Shown piece after piece: positions 1-6,884 of a stretch of 32,155 nt of DNA; positions within the stretch are counted from its first letter, which is position 1; every line of letters begins with the position of its first letter. The translations under genes and the position numbers were made by a program. Location of the stretch: NCBI GenBank assembly GCA_003599575.1, contig QZKV01000020.1, forward strand, positions 1 to 32,155, given 5' to 3'. The notes under the pieces are model-generated. The model was not told the DNA's origin, searched no databases, and saw only the letters and a program-made list of their open reading frames with translations. This DNA is from Desulfobacteraceae bacterium (lineage in GTDB: Bacteria; Desulfobacterota; Desulfobacteria; Desulfobacterales; Desulfosarcinaceae).

Positions 1-118
1 TGCCCATAAAAGGCAACTTACCAAATGCCAATCTTAAAAGCCAGTGTTATTTGGTGGCCTTACGATTTCTCGTACTTATATGACTTTGACGGAGCCCTGG
101 CCCCGTATGGTGTTTCTC

Positions 119-147
119 TTGACGCCGTACGAAATCCGAATTAATGA
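119..147 (+). promoter_or_regulatory. possible sigma-70 promoter of the pab genes
   Basis: TTGACG (119-124) and TAATGA (142-147) are 17 bases apart, a fair -35 but a poor -10 match. Transcription would start near 154, ahead of the hairpin at 193-215 and of the gene at 251. Seen by eye only; a chance match is quite possible. Confidence 0.3.
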
Positions 148-192
148 AAACGTTCAAAACCAATCAGCAAATGAGTTATGCAACAGGCTTCG

Positions 193-223
193 CCACCCAG
201 ACTCATGTCGGGTGGTTTTTTTG
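193..223 (+). terminator. rho-independent terminator or attenuator ahead of pabA
   Basis: CCACCC (193-198) pairs with GGGTGG (210-215) around an 11-base loop and is followed directly by seven T residues. No coding end is visible in bases 1-192, so it is either the terminator of a distant upstream gene or short transcript, or a leader terminator of the pab genes that begin 28 bases later. Confidence 0.65.
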
Positions 224-250
224 TTCCCAAACGGGCATCATGGGGGTAGC

Positions 251-880
251 GTGTTCACGCTTTTGGTCGTCGACAATTACGACTCCTTTACCTTCAACCT
301 GGTGCAGATGTTCCGCCGGTACGCGCTGTCGATTCATGTTTATCGCAGCGACCGCATCGACGCGGACCAGGCCGAAGCCCTGGCACCGGATTATATCCTG
401 ATCAGTCCGGGCCCCAAAGATCCGGCCCATGCCGGCAACTCCCTATCCCTGATCCGCCGGTGGTATCAACGCGTGCCTGTACTGGGCGTCTGCCTGGGCC
501 TGCAGTGCATCAACGAGGTTTTCGGCGGCCGCACGATCCGCTCGCCCCACCCGCTGCACGGCAAGACCAGCGCCATCCTCCACGACGGGCGCGGGCTGTT
601 TGCCGGGGTGCCGTCGCCGTTCCGGGCGGCCCGCTATCACAGCCTGGCTGTCGCGCCAAATGAGGCCGCCCTGAAACGGGAATTGCGGATCACCGCTCGC
701 GCGGAGGACGGCACGATCATGGGGTTGGCGCACCGGCGGTTTCCATTGGGCGGGGTGCAGTTTCATCCCGAAAGCTTTCTGACCGAATACGGCTTCAATT
801 TGATTGAAAATTTCCTGCAACTCGGCCGGATGGGGAATCAGCATGCCAGCACAATCCACAGCGAAGTCCAATTGGCCTGA
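251..880 (+). CDS. pabA: aminodeoxychorismate synthase glutaminase subunit (PabA/TrpG-type)
   Basis: Class I glutamine amidotransferase of about 209 residues. It releases ammonia from glutamine for chorismate amination. The family start VVDNYDSFTFN lies at residues 6-16, the oxyanion motif SPGP at 52-55, the nucleophile Cys81 in GVCLGLQ, and the His172-x-Glu174 pair in FHPES. I chose GTG at 251 because it puts the conserved start a few residues in and follows a GGGGG ribosome-binding stretch; the frame stays open upstream to 44 without family similarity. PabA and TrpG cannot be told apart from this subunit alone. The partner overlapping by 38 bases is a PabB-PabC fusion, not TrpE, so a folate role is favoured, though it could be amphibolic. 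Confidence 0.9.
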   Translation: MFTLLVVDNYDSFTFNLVQMFRRYALSIHVYRSDRIDADQAEALAPDYILISPGPKDPAHAGNSLSLIRRWYQRVPVLGVCLGLQCINEVFGGRTIRSPHPLHGKTSAILHDGRGLFAGVPSPFRAARYHSLAVAPNEAALKRELRITARAEDGTIMGLAHRRFPLGGVQFHPESFLTEYGFNLIENFLQLGRMGNQHASTIHSEVQLA

Positions 881-3116
881 ACTCGCGCTTGCGGGCGCGC
901 ATGTAAAGCCCCTTGAGCTGACCGGGCCGTTTATCGATCTGGCCGCCCGTTTTGCCCATCGGCCGGGCACGGTGGTGCTGCTGAGCGGCGGCGAACTGGA
1001 TTGCGCCCGTTACCACCTCCTGGGCATCCGGCCGTGGCTTTCGCTTTGCGGGCGTTCCGGTCAGATGGAGGTGACCGTTGATGGTGTGACGCGCCGGTCC
1101 GCAGCGCCAGCATTGGATCTGCTGGCAGAGATCCTCGCTTCGGCCCGTCTGCCCGCTGGTACATGGCCGGGTCCCCTGGCGGCCGGATTGATGGGGTACC
1201 TGGCCTATGATTTGAAAGATGAAATGGAAACACTGCCCCGCACCAGCCTGGACGATCTGGGCTTGCCCCACATGCTCCTGTACGCCCCGTCACTGCTGGT
1301 CGTGCACGATCGCAGGAGCGGCCAGACCTTCTTGTCGGCTCCGGCGCGCCGATCGGCCGAATGCAATTACGAGGCGCTGTTCGGAGATTTCCACAAGGCC
1401 GCCGCCGCACCCATTCCCGACAGCCCCGGCTTGCGGATATCGGCCGCTGGATTGCGCTCCAATTTCACCCAGGCTGAGTATCAGGCCGCCGTCCAGCGGG
1501 TGATCGACTACATCGCCGCCGGCGATGTGTATCAGGTCAATTTGTCGCAGCGCTTTCAAGTTGATTTCGAAGGCGATGCCTTTGCGTTGTTCCGGCGTCT
1601 GTTCGAACTCAATCCAGCCCCTTTTTTCGCCTTTGTCCAGGGCGGCGATCACCAGATCGTCTCGACCTCACCGGAACGTTTTCTGCTGCAGTCCGGCCGG
1701 CGCGTGGAAAGCCGGCCCATCAAGGGCACACGCCCGCGCGGTCGAACCGCGGCCGAGGATGCGGCCATGGGCCGGGAATTGGCCGAAAGCCCCAAGGACG
1801 ATGCCGAACTCTCCATGATAGTGGACCTGCTGCGCAACGACCTGGGCAAGGTGTGCCGCGCCGGCTCGGTTCGCGTGGCCGAACACAAACGCCTGGAGGC
1901 CTACCAGAATGTCTATCACCTGGTGTCGATCGTGGAGGGCGAACTGGATGCGGGCCAAACCAGCGTGGATCTGATCCGGGCCGCCTTTCCGGGCGGTTCG
2001 ATCACCGGGTGCCCCAAAGTCCGCGCCATGGAAATCATCGATGAACTGGAACCCTGCCGCCGGCACGTTTACTGCGGCAGCATCGGCTACATCGGTTTTG
2101 ACGACCGCATGGACCTGTCGATCGCCATCCGCACCGCAGCCGTCACCGGCGAAACCCTGTGCTTTAGCGTGGGCGGCGGCATCGTGTTCGACTCCGATCC
2201 GCGCGCCGAATATGAAGAGACCCTTCAAAAGGGCCGCACCCTGGCGGCGGCCTGCGAAGAGGGAAAAGCGCGGGAAAGCGGCCCACCGGCCATGCTGTGG
2301 TGCAACGGCCGCATGCAGCCGGCCGCGGCCGCCGCGGTGGGGGTTGGCGACCAGGGCTTACTGTACGGATACGGTTTTTTTGAAACCATACGGGTCGATG
2401 AAGGGCGTGCGCCGCTGCTGGACGATCATCTGGCGCGCTTTGCGCGAACCTGGCAAAGCTTGATGCCCATGGACCCGCCCGATTTAAGCTGGAAAACCGT
2501 TATCGCCCAGGTGGTGGGAGCCAACGCTCTGCAAGATCGATGCGCCGCCGTTAAGCTGCTGGCCACCCGTGGCAGCCGCGACAAGGCTCCCTGGGATTAT
2601 GCGCTGCTGGTCACGGCGCGGCCCTACACGCACCGATTGGCGCAGAAAAGCGAGTCCGGCCTCAGCCTGGGGATCTACCCCCATCCCCGCCAAACGCCTC
2701 TGGCCGATCACAAGACCCTCAATTACCTTTATTATCTCAATGCCGGCCGGTGGGCACGCGCCAACAGCCATGACGAGGCGCTCATCCTCAACCCGGACGG
2801 TACGGTTTCGGAAACCAATACCGCCGCGCTTCTGGTTATCAATAATGATGAAGTCATCCGCCCGGCCTCGGCCGCCGTGCTGCCCGGGGTCATGGCCGGG
2901 GCCGTTTGCCGGCGCCTTGCGGCATGGGGCTATCGTACCGTCGAGCGGCCCTTGAAACCCGAGGCGCTTCTATCCGCCTCGCAGGTGCTGGTCGCCAACG
3001 CCCTGATGGGCGCCGTGCCGGTCATCCGCATCGACGGCACGCGCCGTACGGCCGGCAACGACCTGTGGCAGCGGCTCAATGATGAAATCATTCCGGGGTG
3101 GCGTGCATCGCTGTAG
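843..3116 (+). CDS. pabBC: aminodeoxychorismate synthase component I fused to aminodeoxychorismate lyase (PabB-PabC)
   Basis: A bifunctional protein of about 757 residues. Residues about 150-465 are the chorismate-binding domain: PIKGTRPRG carries Lys294, the lysine typical of PabB where anthranilate synthases have alanine, followed by DLLRNDLGKV and ITGCPKVRAMEII. Residues about 484-757 are a class IV aminotransferase-fold lyase with the pyridoxal phosphate lysine Lys624 in KTLNYL and the SETNTA motif. Together with PabA it would turn chorismate and glutamine into p-aminobenzoate for folate. ATG 843 was chosen over 804 because the extension shows no family similarity. The gene overlaps pabA by 38 bases, suggesting coupled translation. 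Such fusions are known in several bacterial groups; here the whole branch sits in two overlapping genes. Confidence 0.92.
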   Translation: MPAQSTAKSNWPELALAGAHVKPLELTGPFIDLAARFAHRPGTVVLLSGGELDCARYHLLGIRPWLSLCGRSGQMEVTVDGVTRRSAAPALDLLAEILASARLPAGTWPGPLAAGLMGYLAYDLKDEMETLPRTSLDDLGLPHMLLYAPSLLVVHDRRSGQTFLSAPARRSAECNYEALFGDFHKAAAAPIPDSPGLRISAAGLRSNFTQAEYQAAVQRVIDYIAAGDVYQVNLSQRFQVDFEGDAFALFRRLFELNPAPFFAFVQGGDHQIVSTSPERFLLQSGRRVESRPIKGTRPRGRTAAEDAAMGRELAESPKDDAELSMIVDLLRNDLGKVCRAGSVRVAEHKRLEAYQNVYHLVSIVEGELDAGQTSVDLIRAAFPGGSITGCPKVRAMEIIDELEPCRRHVYCGSIGYIGFDDRMDLSIAIRTAAVTGETLCFSVGGGIVFDSDPRAEYEETLQKGRTLAAACEEGKARESGPPAMLWCNGRMQPAAAAAVGVGDQGLLYGYGFFETIRVDEGRAPLLDDHLARFARTWQSLMPMDPPDLSWKTVIAQVVGANALQDRCAAVKLLATRGSRDKAPWDYALLVTARPYTHRLAQKSESGLSLGIYPHPRQTPLADHKTLNYLYYLNAGRWARANSHDEALILNPDGTVSETNTAALLVINNDEVIRPASAAVLPGVMAGAVCRRLAAWGYRTVERPLKPEALLSASQVLVANALMGAVPVIRIDGTRRTAGNDLWQRLNDEIIPGWRASL

Positions 3117-3124
3117 TGTTGCGC

Positions 3125-3169
3125 CCGGAGGATACGCCCAGGGCATCCTTCGGTTGGTTTTCTTTTTTT
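3125..3169 (+). terminator. rho-independent terminator of the pab operon
   Basis: CCGGAGGAT (3125-3133) pairs with ATCCTTCGG (3145-3153), nine pairs including one G-T, around an 11-base loop that contains a small GCC/GGC helix. A T-rich run (3158-3169) follows. It begins eight bases after the pabBC stop codon. Confidence 0.7.
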
Positions 3170-3474
3170 CCACCTAAATCCGCAAAGCCTCAAAAGATAA
3201 GAAACAGCCCCGCGCACGACCCGCTGCCGCGCTGGGGATACCTGCGACCGCCTGCCTGGAACATGTGGATGCAGGTGCTTTCACATTGCGGTCCCAAGGG
3301 TCATTTGGATATTGCTGATGACTTGCTTTTCCCCCGGCCTATATTGAATAGCACAAAGGAAAACATGATCGCCATGTGCCGGATTTGCAGGGCGGACCAC
3401 TTGGGCGCATTGATCCGTCCCGGCTCTCAAGTGATGACGGCCGTTTGGCACCACATGAGAAAGGAACCAAAATT
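3170..3474. other. intergenic region before the FAD oxidase
   Basis: No gene recognised. The stretch separates the pab terminator from the oxidase and ends in the AAGGA ribosome-binding site at 3461-3465. An open frame runs into the oxidase from 3376, but its translation does not resemble the family. No convincing promoter was found. Confidence 0.5.
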
Positions 3475-4890
3475 ATGAAAGCGAAAACAACGCAAGGTCG
3501 TGAGATAGACTTAAAGCCGGAGACACTCGACGTCTTGAGGATGCGTCTGAGAGGGCCGGTATTCGCACCCGGCGACCTCGGCTATGAGGAGTCCCGAACC
3601 GTCTGGAACGCCATGATCGATAGAAAGCCCGCCGGCATCGTGCGCTGCCTCGGCAATGCCGACGTGATCGCGTGCGTGCAGTTCGCGCACGATCACGGTA
3701 TCCTGCTCTGCATCAAAGGTGGAGGCCACAACATCGCAGGCCTGGCTGCGGCCGACGGTGCCCTGATGATAGACATGTCGCTCATGCGCGGGGTATGGGT
3801 GGACCCGCACAAAAAGCTCGCCCGCGCGCAAGCCGGTTGCCTGCTCGGTGATGTGGATCGCGAAACGCAGGTGCATGGACTCGCTGCCGTCCTCGGTTTC
3901 GTCTCGCCCACCGGTATTGCAGGACTCACCCTGGGCGGCGGGTTCGGCTACCTGACCAGGCGTTGGGGCTGGACAACGGACAATGTCATCGCGATGAACG
4001 TCGTGACCGCCGACGCAAGTCTGGTGCGAGCGAGCAGCGACGAGAACGCGGACCTCTTCTGGGGGCTGCGGGGTGGTGGTGGGAACTTCGGCGTGGTGAC
4101 CGGCATCGATTATGTACTTTACCCTGTCGGTCCGGAGGTCGTCGGTGGCATCGTAGCCTGGCCGACCAGCGAGGCGCCCAGGGTGCTCGAGCTGTACCGC
4201 ACGCTCGCCGAGAAAGCCCCGCCCGAACTCACGCTCGTCGCACTCGTGCGCCCTGCGCCCCCGGCGCCATGGCTTCCCAAAGAGATGCATGCGAAACCGA
4301 TCGTGGCTTTGCTTGCCTGCTACAGCGGGAGACCCGAAGAGGGCGAGAAGATCGTCGCCCCGATCAAGGCGCTGGGCAAGCCCATCGGAGATGTGCTCGT
4401 GCGCCGGCCCTACGTGCAGATGCAAACGCTGCTTGACGCTACGCAGCCGAAGGGCCGGCGTTATTACTGGAAAAGCGAGTATCTCTCAAGCATCGAACCG
4501 GCCCTGTGCGAGAAGGTCATCGAGCATGCCGCAAGAATCCGATCGCCTTTTTCAGCCGTAATCCTGTTCCAGATCGGGGGCGCCCTCAACCGACTCAATG
4601 CGGAGCACTCGCCCGTCGGCAATCGCGATGCACGCTACCTGCTCAACATAACGAGTTCGTGGGAGCAGGCGGGCGCGGACGAGCCCAACATTGCATGGGC
4701 ACGCGAGGCATGGGAGGACATGAAATCGTTTTCGACCGGCGGCACGTACATCAACTTTCTGACAGGTGACGAAGGTCCCGAGCGCATCGCGGCTGCACTG
4801 GGCAAGGGAGTCCGACGGCTTGCCGAGATAAAGGCCAAATGGGATCCTCAAAACATGTTCCGAACAAATCGAAACATCAAACCCTCCTGA
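3475..4890 (+). CDS. FAD-binding oxidoreductase with berberine-bridge (BBE) C-terminus
   Basis: About 471 residues, the usual length for 6-hydroxynicotine-oxidase/BBE-like flavoproteins. The N-terminal PCMH-type FAD domain has GGGHN with His85, the usual site of covalent 8-alpha-histidyl FAD attachment, then DMSLMRGV and SPTGIAGLTLGGG. The second (cysteinyl) attachment motif is not apparent, so single covalent attachment is likely. The C-terminal BBE segment ends in WDPQNMFRTNRNI, a family hallmark. It would oxidise an alcohol, amine or sugar-like substrate with oxygen or another acceptor; the substrate cannot be read from the sequence. ATG 3475 follows AAGGA at good spacing. The gene stands alone between intergenic gaps, with no pathway partners, which fits a laterally acquired accessory gene, though that is an inference. 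Confidence 0.85.
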   Translation: MKAKTTQGREIDLKPETLDVLRMRLRGPVFAPGDLGYEESRTVWNAMIDRKPAGIVRCLGNADVIACVQFAHDHGILLCIKGGGHNIAGLAAADGALMIDMSLMRGVWVDPHKKLARAQAGCLLGDVDRETQVHGLAAVLGFVSPTGIAGLTLGGGFGYLTRRWGWTTDNVIAMNVVTADASLVRASSDENADLFWGLRGGGGNFGVVTGIDYVLYPVGPEVVGGIVAWPTSEAPRVLELYRTLAEKAPPELTLVALVRPAPPAPWLPKEMHAKPIVALLACYSGRPEEGEKIVAPIKALGKPIGDVLVRRPYVQMQTLLDATQPKGRRYYWKSEYLSSIEPALCEKVIEHAARIRSPFSAVILFQIGGALNRLNAEHSPVGNRDARYLLNITSSWEQAGADEPNIAWAREAWEDMKSFSTGGTYINFLTGDEGPERIAAALGKGVRRLAEIKAKWDPQNMFRTNRNIKPS

Positions 4891-5207
4891 GAAACGGCAG
4901 TGCGCCGCTGAACCGAGAGCTGGAAAATCCCCGCCAGATCACAGGCGTTGCCTTTGGACCGGTGTTGGGTCTTTTCCGCTCTCGGTACACGCGTCCAGAC
5001 GTTCTGCAGTTTCCAGGGAGAAGATCTTTACCTTCGGCCTTTTTGATCGCGCTCATGGAAAGCGTTATTTTCCCGACTGCAATGTTACACTTTGATACAG
5101 GTGGATACACGGCTGAAAGGCTTTTTCTTCCCTGATGTCTTATTCCTCTTGCATGAGCGGCTGCGAAATCGGCCGATAACGGCAAAATCATTCCAAGAGG
5201 AGGCCCT
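4891..5207. other. intergenic region, no gene recognised
   Basis: 317 bases between the FAD oxidase and the Spy-like lipoprotein. No convincing coding frame or hairpin terminator was seen. The last bases hold a strong AGAGGAGG ribosome-binding site (5196-5203) for the lipoprotein. Confidence 0.5.
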
Positions 5208-5657
5208 ATGAAGAAAAAAATCATTATCGTCACAGGCGTTTTGACCATCCTGACAGTCCTTTTCTTCACCGCGTGTAATCATTACCATTCTCCGGAGTCC
5301 AGGATCGGCTGGATAAAAGACGAGCTCACCGACCGGCTGGCCCTGGACGCCGGCCAGCAAGCACGGCTCGATGCAATCGCCGCGGGCCTGCTGGATCGCG
5401 GCAAACAGATGCGCCAGGAACGCGAAGCAGTCCGCGCGACTCTCATGGCCGAGCTGAAAAAAGAACACATCGACCGGTCCGCGGTCGAGACCCTGGTGGC
5501 CCAGAAGCAGCGCCAGATGGACGCCATAGCCGAATACCTGATCGACAGTGCCATCGGCTTCCACGAAACCCTCTCCCCCGAGCAGCGCGAGAAACTGGTG
5601 GCCGAGCTGGAAAAGTTCCACGCTCGGGCTGAAAAATATCGCCATCGCCGGTGGTAG
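5208..5657 (+). CDS. Spy/CpxP-like periplasmic lipoprotein
   Basis: 149 residues. The N-terminus is a lipoprotein signal: MKKK, a hydrophobic stretch, then the lipobox FFTAC with the predicted lipidated Cys23. The mature part is helical and charged, with two LTxxQ-like repeats typical of the Spy/CpxP/heavy-metal-resistance superfamily (LALDAGQQARL and TLSPEQREKL). Family members are periplasmic chaperones or stress sensors that dampen two-component signalling. A response regulator/kinase pair follows on the same strand about 500 bases downstream, consistent with a CpxP-like accessory role, though no direct link is shown. AGAGGAGG precedes the ATG. Confidence 0.75.
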   Translation: MKKKIIIVTGVLTILTVLFFTACNHYHSPESRIGWIKDELTDRLALDAGQQARLDAIAAGLLDRGKQMRQEREAVRATLMAELKKEHIDRSAVETLVAQKQRQMDAIAEYLIDSAIGFHETLSPEQREKLVAELEKFHARAEKYRHRRW

Positions 5658-5692
5658 AACAATGCGCAGGATCTTCTCCGGTTAAGGTTGGG

Positions 5693-5727
5693 GTGCCAGG
5701 GCCTGCTCCTTTTGTGAACCCTGGCAC
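5693..5727. repeat. REP-like stem-loop
   Basis: GTGCCAGGG (5693-5701) and CCCTGGCAC (5719-5727) are perfect inverted arms around a 17-base loop. No T run follows, so it is a poor terminator. It resembles the short palindromes scattered in many bacterial genomes; whether it is repeated in this genome cannot be seen here. Confidence 0.5.
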
Positions 5728-5791
5728 TGCCGACAGCTTTACTTCCCAGCAACTATATAAGATCAGTAATTTTCGGTTGGGAAATTGCATA

Positions 5792-5873
5792 TCGTACGCG
5801 TACTCAGCGCAGCGGTAACCGTTCTCGTACTCGAAGCCATGTTTTGCGAGTACGAGAACGAGTACGCGTACGA
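5792..5873. repeat. 82-base nested inverted repeat (cruciform-forming)
   Basis: Outer arms TCGTACGCGTACTC (5792-5805) and GAGTACGCGTACGA (5860-5873) pair over 14 bases. Inner arms GTTCTCGTACTCG (5821-5833) and CGAGTACGAGAAC (5847-5859) pair over 13 bases around a 13-base loop (5834-5846). On the left the helices are separated by 15 unpaired bases (5806-5820); on the right they abut. The result is a 27-pair hairpin with one bulge. No open frame crosses it. It could be a MITE-like or REP-like mobile palindrome. Confidence 0.8.
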
Positions 5874-5925
5874 CTCTTACGTCCTTTGCGGTTGGACGAT
5901 CCTGCAGGGGGATGCAAAAACTTAA

Positions 5926-6099
5926 CCGGAAATTACTGATATAATATGGGAAGCTATCGACGATATAAGCGCAAAAGCCATAGTTTCCGACGGGCAGAAT
6001 ACAGGCACCTATACATTTTACTTCAACGAGGTCGGTAAAATTGTAAGATACGTTTCGAATGACCGCTACGATGGAATTGAAGGTAAACTTATTAAATGA
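5926..6099 (+). pseudogene. remnant of a DUF6544-like protein gene (C-terminal part)
   Basis: After an in-frame stop at 5923 the frame is open for 57 codons with no start codon and ends at TGA 6097-6099. It contains IIWEAIDDISAKAI, then TGTYTFYFNE and VRYVSNDRY. The pattern WEAID-x-AKA, FNE-x-G, RY matches my recollection of the C-terminal region of DUF6544-family proteins. The N-terminal part is missing and the remnant lies just behind the nested palindrome, suggesting a gene cut down by rearrangement. The family name rests on memory and needs a profile search. Confidence 0.5.
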
Positions 6100-6155
6100 T
6101 CGCGAGTTCGCTGCGTTTCTTGACAGCCGGGCGCTGCGAACGGTAAACGATCGTA

Positions 6156-6884
6156 ATGAAACCCATTCTGGAGCAAAAAGTGCATAGCGAATCCATTTTC
6201 ATTATCGACGACGATGCCAGGCTCAATGCACTGCTGACACGCTATCTTGCAGATTTCGGCTACCGGGTTCGCCAGGCAACGGATCCGACGGCCGGTCTGA
6301 AGAAAATTGAAAGCCGCGCGCCGGATCTGGTAATCTTGGACATCATGCTGCCGGGCATGAACGGTTTCGAAGTGCTCAAACGCCTGAGGCAGTTCAGCCG
6401 TGTGCCGGTCATCATGCTGACCGCCCGCGGCGACCTGGCCGACCGCGTCACCGGTCTCGAACTGGGCGCCGACGATTACCTGCCCAAACCCTTCGAACCG
6501 CGTGAACTGGTGGCCCGCATCCAGGCTGTGCTGCGCCGTGTACAGCCATCGGCCATCGACCGCGTCCAGCATTTCGGCCGCCTGACCGTTGACTTCGGGC
6601 GGCGGCAGGTCCTCATGGACCATCGCGACGCCGAACTTACCACCAACGAGTTTCTGGCCCTGCAAGTGCTGCTGCGGCGGCCGGGGGAAGTCGTGGACCG
6701 CGATCAGATTCTACAGGAGCTGCGGGGCATGGACAGCGATGCCTTCAACCGCTCGGCGGACATCACCATGAGCCGCCTGCGGCAGAAGCTGGGCGACGAT
6801 CCCAAGCGACCCGAATTCATTAAAACCATCTGGGGCGCCGGGTACGCATTCATAGGAAAATCCGATGATCCGCAGGATTCATAA
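6156..6884 (+). CDS. OmpR/PhoB-family response regulator
   Basis: 242 residues. The receiver domain (about 13-125) has the acidic pair in IIDDD, phosphoacceptor Asp62 in VILDIMLPG, the conserved Thr in MLTA and Lys in LPKPFEP. The C-terminal winged helix (about 145-235) has the family end IKTIWGAGYAF. It would bind promoter DNA when phosphorylated by the kinase encoded next, with which it overlaps by 20 bases. The ATG at 6156 has little ribosome-binding signal; a GTG at 6180 with GGAG six bases before it gives a more typical N-terminus and may be the true start. The upstream Spy-like lipoprotein suggests envelope-stress control of the CpxR type, which is an inference. Confidence 0.93.
   Translation: MKPILEQKVHSESIFIIDDDARLNALLTRYLADFGYRVRQATDPTAGLKKIESRAPDLVILDIMLPGMNGFEVLKRLRQFSRVPVIMLTARGDLADRVTGLELGADDYLPKPFEPRELVARIQAVLRRVQPSAIDRVQHFGRLTVDFGRRQVLMDHRDAELTTNEFLALQVLLRRPGEVVDRDQILQELRGMDSDAFNRSADITMSRLRQKLGDDPKRPEFIKTIWGAGYAFIGKSDDPQDS

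Noticed and set aside
144..401. Leader peptide gene ahead of pabA (ATG 144 or 171)
   Set aside because: Only one Trp codon lies before the terminator, no ribosome-binding site is seen, and the frame runs on into pabA out of phase.
443..970. 175-codon open frame on the minus strand
   Set aside because: It is antisense to pabA and pabBC, whose products are unmistakable, and its translation has no family features.
3098..3478. 126-codon plus-strand frame between pabBC and the oxidase
   Set aside because: It spans the pab terminator, overlaps the pabBC end and shows no protein-like pattern.
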